A DNA stretch of 64,000 nt from assembly GCF_036621415.1 (NCBI RefSeq), contig NZ_CP030941.1:3346001-3410000 (forward strand), in the 5' to 3' direction. Under the pieces are notes generated by a model, which was not told where the DNA came from, did not search any database, and saw only the letters and a list, made by a program, of their open reading frames with translations. This DNA is from Nitratireductor thuwali (GTDB lineage Bacteria; Pseudomonadota; Alphaproteobacteria; Rhizobiales; Rhizobiaceae). Below are positions 1 to 11,005 of this stretch, one piece after another. The translations under genes were made by a program, and so were the position numbers. The number at the start of each line of letters is the position of its first letter. Within the stretch, counting starts at the first letter, position 1.

Positions 1-171
1 ATCAATTCTGCGTTGCGCTCCGCGCTTCCGGGATGGCGAAATTGGCACCGAGCTCGTCATCAACTCTGTTTTGCGAATTCGCCCCCTGATTCTTGCGTTG
101 AGGATGACGACGATCTTTCGCATGAGGGCGGAGTTGGTTTCACGGTTACAATTTACCGCCGCGCTCCTGCG

Positions 172-205
172 CACCCCCCTCTGCCCTGCCGGGCAGAGGG
201 GGGTG
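172..205. repeat. Perfect 15-bp hairpin in intergenic DNA
   Basis: Arms 172-186 and 191-205 are exact reverse complements around a 4-nt TGCC loop. It lies about 80 bp upstream of tlyA in a 285-bp leader where no convincing gene is seen. C-rich/G-rich hairpins of this look are scattered through rhizobial intergenic DNA. There is no adjacent T-run, so a simple intrinsic terminator is less likely than an interspersed repeat. Confidence 0.7.
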
Positions 206-285
206 TGCAGGGTGCCGCCGTGAATCGCAATTGTGCTGTTAGGCACCCACTTGCCAACCGGGGCCGCATCCTTCACTGAACAGCC

Positions 286-1047
286 ATGAACGCCCCGACC
301 GTGCAATCTCGCATCCGTCTCGACCAGCTTCTGGTCGAGCGCGGTCTTTTCGCCACGCGGGCGCGGGCTCGCGACGCGATCCAGCGGGGCACGGTGCGGG
401 TGGCGGGGGCGGTGGCCGCCAAGCCGGGGCAGATGGTTTCCGGCAATGCGGAGGTGGCGGTGGACGATCCCGCGCGACGCTATGTCTCGCGCGCCGCGCT
501 CAAGCTCGTTCACGGGCTGGACCATTTCGGCCTCGACCCGGCCGGGGCGCGGGCGCTGGATATCGGGGCGTCCACGGGCGGGTTCACCCAGGTGCTTCTG
601 GAGCGCGGCGCGACCCGCGTGACCGCCATCGACGTGGGCACCGGCCAGATGGATCCGGAGATCGCCCGCGATCCGCGCGTGACCGGCATCGAAGGGATCA
701 ATGCGCGCGCCCTGACGCTGGACGACATCGGCGGCGTACCTCCCGATTTCCTCGTCTGCGACGTCAGCTTCATCTCGCTCAGGCTGGCGCTGCCGCCGGC
801 CCTGGACATGGCCGCGCGGGGCGCGCACGGACTGTTTCTCGTCAAGCCGCAATTCGAGGCCGGGCGCGAGGCGATCGGCAAGGGAGGCCTGTTGCGCGAT
901 CCCTCGCGGGCGGATGCGATAGCCGACGACATGGCAGGGTGGCTTGGCCGGCAGGACGGGTGGCGGACGGTCGGCCTGACGCAATCTCCCATAGAAGGCG
1001 GCGACGGCAATCGCGAATTCCTGCTCGCCGCGCGGAAGGAATTATGA
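286..1047 (+). CDS. tlyA: TlyA family 2'-O-ribose rRNA methyltransferase (hemolysin-A-like)
   Basis: A 253-aa protein with an N-terminal S4 RNA-binding domain (about residues 10-60) followed by an FtsJ-like methyltransferase fold. The SAM-binding motif DIGASTGGF is at 92-100, and K73, D159, K187 and E244 fit the K-D-K-E catalytic tetrad of 2'-O-methyltransferases. Family members methylate ribose in 16S and/or 23S rRNA; the hemolysin name is historical. The stop overlaps the start of the next RNA methyltransferase (ATGA), so the two are probably co-translated. Length is normal for the family. The exact rRNA target cannot be read from sequence. Confidence 0.93.
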   Translation: MNAPTVQSRIRLDQLLVERGLFATRARARDAIQRGTVRVAGAVAAKPGQMVSGNAEVAVDDPARRYVSRAALKLVHGLDHFGLDPAGARALDIGASTGGFTQVLLERGATRVTAIDVGTGQMDPEIARDPRVTGIEGINARALTLDDIGGVPPDFLVCDVSFISLRLALPPALDMAARGAHGLFLVKPQFEAGREAIGKGGLLRDPSRADAIADDMAGWLGRQDGWRTVGLTQSPIEGGDGNREFLLAARKEL

Positions 1048-2276
1048 GCCAGACATTGACCATCGCCACCCTGGGGGCGCAGGGGGACGGCATCGCCGAG
1101 ACGCCGCAAGGGCCGGTTTTCGTGCCCTTCGCGCTGCCGGGCGAAACCGTGCGCGCCGAGGTCGGCAAGGGCAAGGCTGTGCTGGAAGAGGTTCTGACGC
1201 CGGCGCCGGAACGCGCCGTGCCCGCCTGCCGCCATTTCACCGATTGCGGCGGCTGCGCCGTCCAGCATCTCGGCGCCGCTTCCTATGCCGACTGGAAGCG
1301 CGAAAAGCTGGTCAGGGCGCTCACCATGCGCGGGATAGAAGCCGAAGTTGCGCCGCTGATCGGCTGCCCTCCAGCTTCCAGGCGGAGGGTTACTTTCACC
1401 GCGCGGAAGCTGAAGGACAAGGTTCTTCTCGGCTACAACGCCGCCCAGTCCCACCGCATCATCGACATCGAGGAATGCCCGATCGCCCTGCCGTCCATCG
1501 TTGCCGCGAAGGAAGACATCCGACAATTGGCCGGCCTGCTCGCCGCGACGCCGAAGCCTTTCCGCATCACCGTGACGGCGACGGCGACCGGGCTCGACGT
1601 TTCGGTAGACGGCGCGGGCAGGCTGGGCGAGAAGCAGCGGCGCAAGGCGGTCGATCTGGCGCTGGGCGCCGGCTTTGCCCGGGTTGTCGCCGGCGGCGAG
1701 GCGCTGGTGGAAAGCGCGCGGCCGAAGGTGATCTTCGGCGGCATCGCCGTCTCGCTGCCGCCGGGCGGCTTCCTGCAGGCCGTGGAGACGGCCGAGGAAG
1801 CGATGGCCGGGCTCGTTCGCGACCATTTGGCGGGCTCGAATTTCACGGCCGATCTTTTTGCCGGCTCCGGCACCTTCGCGCTGCGGCTGGCAAGGCAAGG
1901 CAGGGTGCACGCGGTCGAAGGAGATGCGGCGGCGCTGGCGGCGCTCGACGAGGCCGCGCGCCTGTCGCCGCAGCTCAAGCCGGTGACCTCGGAAAGGCGC
2001 GACCTTTACAACCGGCCTCTGCTGGCCCGCGAGCTCGACCGTTTCGACGGCCTCGTCTTCGACCCGCCCCGCGCCGGCGCGGAGGACCAGTGCCGGCAGA
2101 TCGCCAAGTCGAAGATCAGGCGCATCGCCGCCGTCTCGTGCAATCCCGGAACGCTCGCCCGCGACCTGGCGACCCTTCTCGAAGGCGGCTATCGCATCAC
2201 GCGGGTGACGCCCATCGACCAGTTCCTCTGGTCGCCGCATGTGGAGGCGGTGGCGCTCCTGGAGCGGGGAAGGTGA
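1044..2276 (+). CDS. Class I SAM-dependent 23S rRNA (uracil-C5) methyltransferase, RlmD/RumA family
   Basis: A 410-aa protein read from the ATG that overlaps the tlyA stop; the open frame runs further upstream but that part overlies tlyA. C62, C68, C71 and C145 form the 4Fe-4S cluster pattern of RumA/RlmD enzymes. The SAM motif DLFAGSG is at 270-276, DPPR at 340-343, and the SCNP motif places the nucleophilic cysteine at C366. The N-terminal TRAM region is short. Expected reaction is C5 methylation of a uridine in 23S rRNA; which position is not decidable here. Pairing with tlyA makes a small rRNA-modification operon. Confidence 0.92.
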   Translation: MSQTLTIATLGAQGDGIAETPQGPVFVPFALPGETVRAEVGKGKAVLEEVLTPAPERAVPACRHFTDCGGCAVQHLGAASYADWKREKLVRALTMRGIEAEVAPLIGCPPASRRRVTFTARKLKDKVLLGYNAAQSHRIIDIEECPIALPSIVAAKEDIRQLAGLLAATPKPFRITVTATATGLDVSVDGAGRLGEKQRRKAVDLALGAGFARVVAGGEALVESARPKVIFGGIAVSLPPGGFLQAVETAEEAMAGLVRDHLAGSNFTADLFAGSGTFALRLARQGRVHAVEGDAAALAALDEAARLSPQLKPVTSERRDLYNRPLLARELDRFDGLVFDPPRAGAEDQCRQIAKSKIRRIAAVSCNPGTLARDLATLLEGGYRITRVTPIDQFLWSPHVEAVALLERGR

Positions 2277-2355
2277 TGCTGCTGCCCCCTTGTCAGACGA
2301 CCGCATGGGGCTTCGAGCCCTTTGCGAGCGCGCCGAAAGCGGGTAGTGAGTCGCG

Positions 2356-2817
2356 ATGACAAAATGGCGTCCGAGATCCAGCATCAGGGTGATCGCAATT
2401 GGCCTGCATTGGCGGGACGGGCGCCTGCTGGCCGCCGAAATTTACGACGATAAGGGGCAGGTGAAGGGTGTGCGCCCACTCGGTGGCGAGGTGGAATTCG
2501 GAGAGCTTTGGTCGACAGCAATCGTCAGAGAATTTAAGGAAGAGTTGGGGATCGACGTCTCCGTCAAAGGCGATCCACTTGTCATGGAGAACATCTTTAC
2601 CCATGAGGGTGTGGCCGGCCATGAAGTCGTTTTCATCGGCGAGGTTTTGTTCCCCGATTGCGCGTTCGCTGGGCAGGACAGGATCGCCTTGCAGGAGGAC
2701 AACGGAGTGCCTTGCCTGGCGCGCTGGTTCGACCTCAGCGATCTCGACCTTGATAGCGGGCCGAGGCTCTATCCTTCGGGCCTGAAAGACCTACTGCTGA
2801 ATACAATCGACGCGTAA
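2356..2817 (+). CDS. NUDIX hydrolase
   Basis: A 153-aa protein with a complete Nudix box: G44, E50, R58-E59, E62-E63 and G65 fit G-x5-E-x7-REUxEExGU, which binds divalent metal for cleavage of a nucleoside diphosphate linked to another moiety. Substrate is not predictable. The gene starts 79 bp after the rRNA methyltransferase and is somewhat richer in A/T than its neighbours. Together with the tldD remnant and RES/Xre pair just downstream, it may belong to a short accessory patch (inference). Confidence 0.88.
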   Translation: MTKWRPRSSIRVIAIGLHWRDGRLLAAEIYDDKGQVKGVRPLGGEVEFGELWSTAIVREFKEELGIDVSVKGDPLVMENIFTHEGVAGHEVVFIGEVLFPDCAFAGQDRIALQEDNGVPCLARWFDLSDLDLDSGPRLYPSGLKDLLLNTIDA

Positions 2818-2940
2818 CGGCCGAGGCTTGGTCAAACTCCAGTCCAATTCAATCCGCGGCGGCGGGATTCAAGTTTTTATCGAAGAACTTGAAACCAGAC
2901 GCCCGTGATTCAACCAAACTCCAACCCGTCACCTGCCCGT

Positions 2941-3077
2941 CACGCCTGCGTGCCGCCCACCGTCATCCTGTCCCATCCTGAGATGCGGCGCCGACGGGGA
3001 CAACTTGCCCGCCTTGCCGCACATGCCGATGCCGACTTCATGTTATTGCCGAAAACAGAGACGCGGTGGATGGCGTC
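2941..3077 (-). pseudogene. Decayed second copy of the tldD 3' end
   Basis: Positions 2941-3077 align with 4132-4283, the last ~150 bp of intact tldD on the minus strand. The first 33 bases are identical. Then the copy has a 1-bp insertion, gaps of about 9 and 6 bp and scattered substitutions, so it no longer encodes the TldD C-terminus. The two copies are direct repeats flanking the RES/Xre pair. This is the main content of the 357-bp stretch 2818-3174; 2818-2940 shows nothing else recognisable. Confidence 0.8.
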
Positions 3078-3125
3078 TACTGCATCGCCTTTCTGACCAA
3101 GTGCTGCGCTTGAATTGAGCGCCTA

Positions 3126-3165
3126 TTGAGCTTACATTGGGCGTGAGATCATAAAATCATGTAAG
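3126..3165 (+). promoter_or_regulatory. Putative promoter/operator of the Xre-RES pair
   Basis: TTGAGC (3126-3131) and CATAAA (3150-3155) could be -35 and -10 boxes. A 7-bp inverted repeat, CTTACAT (3131-3137) and ATGTAAG (3159-3165), spans the same stretch and ends 9 bp before the antitoxin start. Antitoxins of this family usually repress their own operon by binding inverted repeats here. Inferred from position and symmetry only. Confidence 0.4.
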
Positions 3166-3174
3166 GATTCTGGT

Positions 3175-3546
3175 ATGACCGCCGCGGTATTCGATGTTTC
3201 CGCGTCCCATTTCAGGGAGGACAGCGCGCCCTTTCTGTCGGCACGCCGCGTGGCCGAAAGGCTGGGGGTGACTCTCACTGAACTGGCCGGGCTGATCGGC
3301 GTGGCCCGCAATACTCTGACCGCCAAGGCCGGCGCCCGCAAGGTCGATGCGGCGTTGAGCCCCGTCGTCCGCATCCTGGCGATGGCCGGCGAGATGGCCG
3401 GCGGCGAGGATCGTGCCGCGATCTGGTTCAAGCATCAGCCGATTCCCGGCTGGGCGGGAAAGACCGCCTACGATCTCGTGCGCGAGAAAAAGGCCGACAA
3501 GGTTCTTGCCTATCTCGAGGCCGTTCGCTCGGGCGTCTATGCCTGA
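3175..3546 (+). CDS. Xre/MbcA/ParS-type antitoxin (DUF2384) of a RES toxin
   Basis: A 123-aa protein with an N-terminal helix-turn-helix region (about residues 22-55) and a C-terminal MbcA/ParS toxin-binding domain (about 75-123). The C-terminus is characteristic: a PIPGW...TA-DLV segment followed by a helix ending in GVYA. It overlaps the RES toxin gene downstream by 8 nt (ATGCCTGA), the usual antitoxin-first order. Expected role is to bind and neutralise the RES domain protein and autorepress the operon. The module sits between a decayed and an intact tldD 3' end, pointing to acquisition. Confidence 0.9.
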   Translation: MTAAVFDVSASHFREDSAPFLSARRVAERLGVTLTELAGLIGVARNTLTAKAGARKVDAALSPVVRILAMAGEMAGGEDRAAIWFKHQPIPGWAGKTAYDLVREKKADKVLAYLEAVRSGVYA

Positions 3547-4060
3547 AGATGAACGGCGGCGGCTCGCTCTTTGGCGTGCCTTCGTGCCGCGATGGGCACA
3601 TCTGCCGTTGTCCGGCGAAGGTGCCGCCCGCTTCGGCGGACGCTGGAATCCGCCGGGCCAGCGGACGATCTATGCCGCATGCGAACTTTCGACGGCCTGG
3701 GCGGAATACAATCAGGGCTTCGTCCAGCATCCCGCGCTCATTGCGCAACTCGAACTGACCGGTGCGCGATTGGCCGACCTGACCGCGGCGGATATCCTCG
3801 ATTCGCTAGGTGTCAGCGCACAGATCCACCGATGCGAATGGCGCGCGATGCTCGACAACGGCGTCGAGCCGGAAACGCACCAGCTACAGCGGCGCCTTTT
3901 ACGGGATGGTTTCGACGGTGTGTTCTACCCGTCCTTCATGTCGCCGGGCGGCACCTGCGTCGCCCTTTGGCGCTGGAACGAGGAGGGATCGCCCCGGCTC
4001 AAGGTTGTCGACCCGGAGCATAGACTGCCGCGAACGCCGGCGTCCTGGGTGGAGCCGTAA
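3539..4060 (+). CDS. RES domain toxin (NAD-depleting family)
   Basis: A 173-aa protein starting at the ATG that overlaps the antitoxin stop; an upstream extension in frame lies inside the antitoxin gene. The RES core is visible as R31-x2-GGRWN (to 37), Y45, and E56 in STAWAEY, matching the conserved Arg/Glu residues of the NAD-binding site in RES toxins. Characterised relatives degrade NAD+ or modify a metabolic enzyme with it. The coding length is complete, so the pair is probably functional. It is convergent with tldD, ending 70 bp from the tldD stop. Confidence 0.9.
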   Translation: MPEDERRRLALWRAFVPRWAHLPLSGEGAARFGGRWNPPGQRTIYAACELSTAWAEYNQGFVQHPALIAQLELTGARLADLTAADILDSLGVSAQIHRCEWRAMLDNGVEPETHQLQRRLLRDGFDGVFYPSFMSPGGTCVALWRWNEEGSPRLKVVDPEHRLPRTPASWVEP

Positions 4061-4130
4061 TACCAGAGGCTTGGCGATCGACCATCCAAGGCCACTTTGA
4101 TCGCCGGCGCTTGCGCGGCCATAGCGCCGT

Positions 4131-5546
4131 TCACGCCTGCGTGCCGCCCACCGTCATCCTGTCCATCCTGAGGTGCGGCTGGCCGACGCCGACGGGGACG
4201 CCCTGGCCGGCTTTGCCGCACATGCCGATGCCGGTGTCGAGCTTCATGTCGTTGCCGACCATGGAGACGCGGTGCATGGCGTCGGGGCCGTTGCCGATGA
4301 GCATGGCGCCCTTGATGGGGTGGGTGACCTTGCCGTCCTCGATCATATAGGCCTCGGTGCAGCCGAACACGAACTTGCCGGAGGTGATGTCGACCTGGCC
4401 GCCGCCGAAGGACACGGCGTAGACGCCCTTCTTCACCGAGGCGATGATCTCCTCGGGCGTCTTGTCGCCGGCCGTCATGTAGGTGTTGGTCATCCGCGGC
4501 ATGGGCTCGTGCGCGTAGGATTCGCGGCGTCCGTTGCCGGTGGGCTTCATGCCCATGAGGCGGGCGTTCTGCCGGTCCTGCATGTAGCCGACCAGCTTGC
4601 CGTCCTCGATCAGGATATTGCGGGCCGAGGGCGTGCCCTCGTCGTCGATGGTCAGCGAGCCGCGGCGCTCTGCCATCGTGCCGTCGTCGACGACGGTCAC
4701 GCCTTTTGCAGCAACCTGCTGGCCCATGAGCCCGGCAAAGGCGGAGGTCTTCTTGCGGTTGAAATCGCCCTCCAGCCCGTGGCCGACGGCCTCGTGCAGC
4801 ATGACGCCCGGCCAGCCGCTGGCCAGAACGATGTCGAAGGTGCCGGCCGGCGCCGGCCTGGCGTCGAGATTGACGAGCGCCTGGCGCAACGCCTCGCCGG
4901 CCGCGAACTGCCAGGAATCCTCGGCAAGAAAATCGCCGAAGCTCTTGCGCCCGCCCATGCCGTAGGAGCCCGATTCCTGCCGGTCGCCATCGCCCACCAC
5001 CACCGAGACGTTGAACCGCACCAGCGGACGGATGTCGCGGGCAAGGTGCCCGTCGGCGCGCAGGATCTCCACATGCTGCCACGAGGCGGTCAGCGACGCC
5101 GTCACCTGGCGCACGCGCGGGTCCCGCGCGCGCAGCCATGCGTCGATCTCCTGCAGCAGCCTTGCCTTCGCCTCGAAGCCGGGCGCGGCAATGGGATTGT
5201 CGTCGCCGTAAAGGCGCCGGTTGGTGCCTTGCGGCGCCGCGGCGAGCTTGCCCGAATAGCCGTGCTTGACGGCGGCGACGGCTTCGGATGCACGCTTGAG
5301 CGAGGCTTCCGACAGGTCGCTGGAATGGGCATAGCCGGTGGCCTCGCCCGCGACCGCGCGCAGGCCGAAACCCTGATCGGTGTTGAAACTGGCGGTCTTC
5401 AGGCGGCCGTCGTCGAGCACCAGCGCCTCGCCCTCCCGGTATTCCAGGAAGAGCTCGCCGTCGTCGGCACCGCCAAGGGCGTTGGCGACGACCTTTTTCA
5501 GCCGGTCTTCGGAACAATCGAAACTGTCGAGGAGGGAGCGGGCCAT
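4131..5546 (-). CDS. tldD: Metalloprotease TldD
   Basis: A 471-aa protein of normal length for TldD, the partner of TldE/PmbA in a zinc protease that trims unfolded peptides and in some species matures modified peptides or antitoxins. The HExxxH metal motif is at H251-E252-H256, and the conserved GCTEAYMI segment near the C-terminus supplies the third-ligand region. No pmbA/tldE is in this window, as is common because the genes are usually unlinked. Its 3' end is duplicated in degenerate form at 2941-3077, on the other side of the RES/Xre pair. Confidence 0.96.
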   Translation of the reverse strand: MARSLLDSFDCSEDRLKKVVANALGGADDGELFLEYREGEALVLDDGRLKTASFNTDQGFGLRAVAGEATGYAHSSDLSEASLKRASEAVAAVKHGYSGKLAAAPQGTNRRLYGDDNPIAAPGFEAKARLLQEIDAWLRARDPRVRQVTASLTASWQHVEILRADGHLARDIRPLVRFNVSVVVGDGDRQESGSYGMGGRKSFGDFLAEDSWQFAAGEALRQALVNLDARPAPAGTFDIVLASGWPGVMLHEAVGHGLEGDFNRKKTSAFAGLMGQQVAAKGVTVVDDGTMAERRGSLTIDDEGTPSARNILIEDGKLVGYMQDRQNARLMGMKPTGNGRRESYAHEPMPRMTNTYMTAGDKTPEEIIASVKKGVYAVSFGGGQVDITSGKFVFGCTEAYMIEDGKVTHPIKGAMLIGNGPDAMHRVSMVGNDMKLDTGIGMCGKAGQGVPVGVGQPHLRMDRMTVGGTQA

Positions 5547-5628
5547 GCGGAATTCCTTGGTTGCGGGGCTTCACCCCATTTAAGGAAGTCCGCGCCCACA
5601 TTCCAGTACGGGGGCGTGCGGCCGCGGT

Positions 5629-6138
5629 TCAGGGCAGCGCGTCGAAGCCCTCGCCGAAGCCGGTGAGGTCCACGGGGATGCCGATGCCTTCCTCCGGCGT
5701 CTGGAACACGATGAAGGTGGCCGATTCGCCCGTCTTCAGCGTTTCGAGCAGCGGTTCCTCGAGGATGACCTCGGCATAGCATCCATCCTGGAAGCAGCGC
5801 ACGAAATAGGCGCGGCCGATGTCGTTGCCGTCGACATTGAGCCCAAGCCCGTTGGGCAGGAGCACGCCGAGCGGGGCCAGAACCCGCAATATCTCGGCCT
5901 TGTCGTCGGCGGTGCGAAGGACGACCACCGACAGGCCCACTTCCGGCCGGTCTTCCGCCACCACGTTCTGCATCATGGCGCACTGCTCGGTCGATGCGCC
6001 GGCCGGTGTGTCGCATATGATCGACCACGCCCCGTGCGTGGAGCGGACCGTGCCGCCCGGCTGCTGCTGCGCGTGCGCGGCAGCCATGGCAAGCAACAAG
6101 GCGGACGCCCCCACGAGGGCGCGTGAAACAGAACGCAT
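5629..6138 (-). CDS. IalB-family (invasion-associated locus B) periplasmic protein
   Basis: A 169-aa protein read from an ATG that gives a clean signal peptide (MRSV..., hydrophobic core, AHA-Q cleavage site near residue 23); longer in-frame starts lack one. The mature part has the family look: an early W-x2-ICDTP segment, a Cys in EQCAMMQ, paired Cys in VRCFQDGCYAEV, and a PEEGIGIPVDLTGF-like C-terminus. IalB-type proteins are common secreted proteins in Rhizobiales, named from Bartonella; function outside pathogens is unclear. It lies between tldD and the cox operon, its usual neighbourhood in this order. Confidence 0.85.
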   Translation of the reverse strand: MRSVSRALVGASALLLAMAAAHAQQQPGGTVRSTHGAWSIICDTPAGASTEQCAMMQNVVAEDRPEVGLSVVVLRTADDKAEILRVLAPLGVLLPNGLGLNVDGNDIGRAYFVRCFQDGCYAEVILEEPLLETLKTGESATFIVFQTPEEGIGIPVDLTGFGEGFDALP

Positions 6139-6424
6139 GGCTGAACCTCTCTCCCAGCGAATCACGGCATCTATCGTTCGGCGAGCTTGCTCGAAAGTGG
6201 AACAGGATGCGAGCATAACCGCTTCCCGTGCAAGACCGCCGCGCAGGCCGCCGTGAAAAAGCGGCGGGAATTGCGGAAATGCCCGCCAGACCTGCGCCGT
6301 CACCGCTTTGGGACACCGCGAATGGGGACTGAATATGACGAAAACCGGCAATAGCGCAAAAATGCCGCATCCTGTCGCCTACGCCTTTCTTGCGGTTCAA
6401 AGGAGAGTATGGTTTGAGAGCCCT

Positions 6425-6568
6425 GAGAGTCCGTTTTGAAAGTCGTGACGGCGGCCTGCAAATGGCGTTTTCCTCCGCTCCGGTGCCCGCGTGCCTGATG
6501 TACGCCGGCTCCGGTGCTCGAAAAGCACCATTTTCGGCTCGCCCTGACGGCTTTCAAAACGGACTCTC
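6425..6568. repeat. Large palindromic intergenic repeat upstream of coxB (family A)
   Basis: The 18-bp arms 6425-6442 and 6551-6568 are perfect inverted repeats. Inside, AAATGGCGTTTT and AAAAGCACCATTT form a second, imperfect nested stem. Related elements lie at 19254-19360 and 28379-28500. It accounts for much of the 530-bp gap 6139-6668; the rest (6139-6424 and 6569-6668) shows no gene. It ends about 100 bp before the coxB start, so it may be in the leader transcript. Confidence 0.88.
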
Positions 6569-6668
6569 GAACAAAGCCAGATTTCACGATGCGGTTTCTC
6601 GCCCTGGCTTGGCGCTGCCATATATGGCCGAGGGCGGAAGCACATCGATCGGGGAGACGACGAGGGTG

Positions 6669-9240
<2,572 letters not shown>

Positions 9241-9299
9241 GCACTTAACGGCCGCGTCCGGACACATTCCCCGGACGCGGCATTCAGGACCGGACAATC

Positions 9300-10232
9300 A
9301 TGGCGCTAGTCGAGCAGAAATATCTGGAAGCGTCGGACGCCCGCCTCTCCGAGGCGACGCCCGGCGACTTCATCCAGCTTCTGAAGCCGCGCGTCATGTC
9401 GCTGGTGGTCTTCACGGCTTTCGTCGGCATGGCCGTTGCGCCGGGCAGCCTGAACCCGCTCATCGCGCTGATCTCGATCCTGGCGATCGCCGTCGGCGCC
9501 GGCGCCTCCGGCGCTCTCAACATGTGGTATGACGCCGACATCGACGCGGTCATGTCGCGCACCGCGCGCCGGCCCGTGCCCTCCGGCAAGGTGATGCCCG
9601 GCGAGGCGCTGGCCTTCGGCATGATCCTGTCGGTCTTCGCGGTCCTGACGCTCGGCCTGATGGCCAACTGGCTCGCCGGCGGTCTCCTGGCCTTCACCAT
9701 CTTCTTCTACGCCGTCGTCTATACGATGTGGCTGAAGCGCTCGACGCCGCAGAACATCGTCATCGGCGGCGCCGCCGGCGCGCTGCCGCCCGTCATCGGC
9801 TGGGCGGCGGTCACCGGAACCGTGACGCCGGAGAGCATCGTGCTCTTCCTGATCATCTTCCTGTGGACCCCGCCGCATTTCTGGGCGCTGGCGCTGTTCA
9901 AGACCGGCGACTACGGCCGGGCGGGCATTCCGATGCTGCCCAACGTTGCGGGCGAGGCGCATACCAGGAAGCAGATATTCGTCTATGCGGTGCTTGTCGC
10001 CGCCGCCGGCGTGGCCCCGGCCGTGATGGGTTTTGCAAGCCTGTCCTACGGCGCCATCGCGCTGACGCTGGGCGCCGGCTTCGTCTGGTATTCGTTCGGC
10101 GTTCTGCGCATGGATCCGTCCGACCGCCAGATGCGGCCGGCGAAGGCGCTGTTCGGCTATTCGCTGGTCTATCTCTTCGCCATTTTCGCCGCGCTGCTGT
10201 GCGATGCGCTGCTTGCCGGGCTCGGGAGCTAG
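9300..10232 (+). CDS. ctaB: Protoheme IX farnesyltransferase (heme O synthase)
   Basis: A 310-aa UbiA-family membrane prenyltransferase with about eight or nine helices. The first Asp-rich motif is in [21 protein letters not shown], and the [13 protein letters not shown] segment is characteristic of CtaB/Cox10. It farnesylates protoheme to heme O, the precursor of the heme A used by CoxA. It is 59 bp after coxA and 3 bp before the small CoxF-like gene, fitting one transcript. Confidence 0.97.
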   Translation: MALVEQKYLEASDARLSEATPGDFIQLLKPRVMSLVVFTAFVGMAVAPGSLNPLIALISILAIAVGAGASGALNMWYDADIDAVMSRTARRPVPSGKVMPGEALAFGMILSVFAVLTLGLMANWLAGGLLAFTIFFYAVVYTMWLKRSTPQNIVIGGAAGALPPVIGWAAVTGTVTPESIVLFLIIFLWTPPHFWALALFKTGDYGRAGIPMLPNVAGEAHTRKQIFVYAVLVAAAGVAPAVMGFASLSYGAIALTLGAGFVWYSFGVLRMDPSDRQMRPAKALFGYSLVYLFAIFAALLCDALLAGLGS

Positions 10233-10235
10233 GAC

Positions 10236-10397
10236 ATGGCGCAGGGACCGGAATATCTGAAACCGACCGAAAAGCAGCTCAAGGCGCGCCGCAAACGCAA
10301 CGTCGCGATCGCTCTGGCGCTGGTCGCCTTCGTTGTTCTGGTCTATGTCGGCAGCCTTGCCAAGCTCGGCGCGCAACTGTTTGACAGGGCGCTCTAG
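10236..10397 (+). CDS. Small CoxF-like single-span membrane protein
   Basis: A 53-aa ORF beginning MAQGPEYLKP at 10236, 3 bp after ctaB, and stopping at 10395-10397, 1 bp before ctaG. It has a basic segment (KARRKR) followed by one hydrophobic helix (about 23-42). Tiny proteins of this form sit between ctaB and ctaG in many alphaproteobacterial cox operons and are called CoxF. Function is not established. It is easily missed by length cut-offs. The identification rests mostly on position. Confidence 0.78.
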   Translation: MAQGPEYLKPTEKQLKARRKRNVAIALALVAFVVLVYVGSLAKLGAQLFDRAL

Positions 10398-10398
10398 G

Positions 10399-11004
10399 AT
10401 GAGTGAAGAGATCAAAACCCCGAACGGCCCCGGCAGGCGGAACGCCGCCGTCGCGCTGGTATGTCTCAGCGTCTTCGTCGGCATGGTCGGCCTGTCCTAC
10501 GCCGCCGTGCCGCTCTACCGGCTCTTCTGCCAGGTGACCGGCTATGGCGGCACCACGCAGCGCGCCGAACAGTTTTCCGACACCATTCTCGACAAGACGA
10601 TCACCGTGCGTTTCGACGCGAACACCAACAGTCTTCCCTGGGACTTCGAGCCCATGCAGAGGCAGGTGACGCTGAAGATCGGCGAGACGGTGCAGATCGC
10701 CTATCTGGCCAAGAACCTGGCGCGCACGGCGACCAGCGGGACCGCGACCTTCAACGTCTCGCCGCCGCTGGCGGGCGCCTATTTCAACAAGGTGGAATGC
10801 TTCTGCTTCACCGAGCAGAAGCTGGAGCCCGGCCAGTCCTACGAGATGCCGGTGCTTTTCTTCGTCGACCCGGCAATCGTCGACGTTCCGGAGTTGAAGA
10901 ACCTCACCGCGATCACCCTTTCCTATACATTTTATCCGCTGAATCAGAGCACGGCCGAAGCGCCGAAGAACGATGAAGCAAAAAACCAGAAGCTCGGGGG
11001 ATAA
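10399..11004 (+). CDS. ctaG: Cytochrome c oxidase assembly factor CtaG/Cox11
   Basis: A 201-aa protein read from the ATG directly after the CoxF-like gene. A single N-terminal helix (about 16-38) anchors a periplasmic immunoglobulin-like domain. The copper-binding CFCF motif is at 134-137 (C134, C136). Cox11 delivers copper to the CuB site of CoxA. Translation is tightly coupled: 1 bp to the previous stop and 1 bp to ctaE. Confidence 0.96.
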   Translation: MSEEIKTPNGPGRRNAAVALVCLSVFVGMVGLSYAAVPLYRLFCQVTGYGGTTQRAEQFSDTILDKTITVRFDANTNSLPWDFEPMQRQVTLKIGETVQIAYLAKNLARTATSGTATFNVSPPLAGAYFNKVECFCFTEQKLEPGQSYEMPVLFFVDPAIVDVPELKNLTAITLSYTFYPLNQSTAEAPKNDEAKNQKLGG

Positions 11005-11005
11005 C

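Noticed and set aside
13..279. 88-aa plus-strand frame at the window start
   Set aside because: It crosses the 172-205 hairpin and has no recognisable protein features.
510..2384. A 624-aa minus-strand frame over tlyA and the rRNA methyltransferase
   Set aside because: Shadow of two confirmed genes on the plus strand; composition is Arg/His-rich without motifs.
3925..5601. A 558-aa minus-strand frame through tldD and the RES gene
   Set aside because: It is an out-of-frame reading of tldD and antisense to the RES gene.
6390..6668. Longer N-terminus for CoxB
   Set aside because: The added 93 residues translate the palindromic repeat and would place the signal peptide in the middle of the protein.
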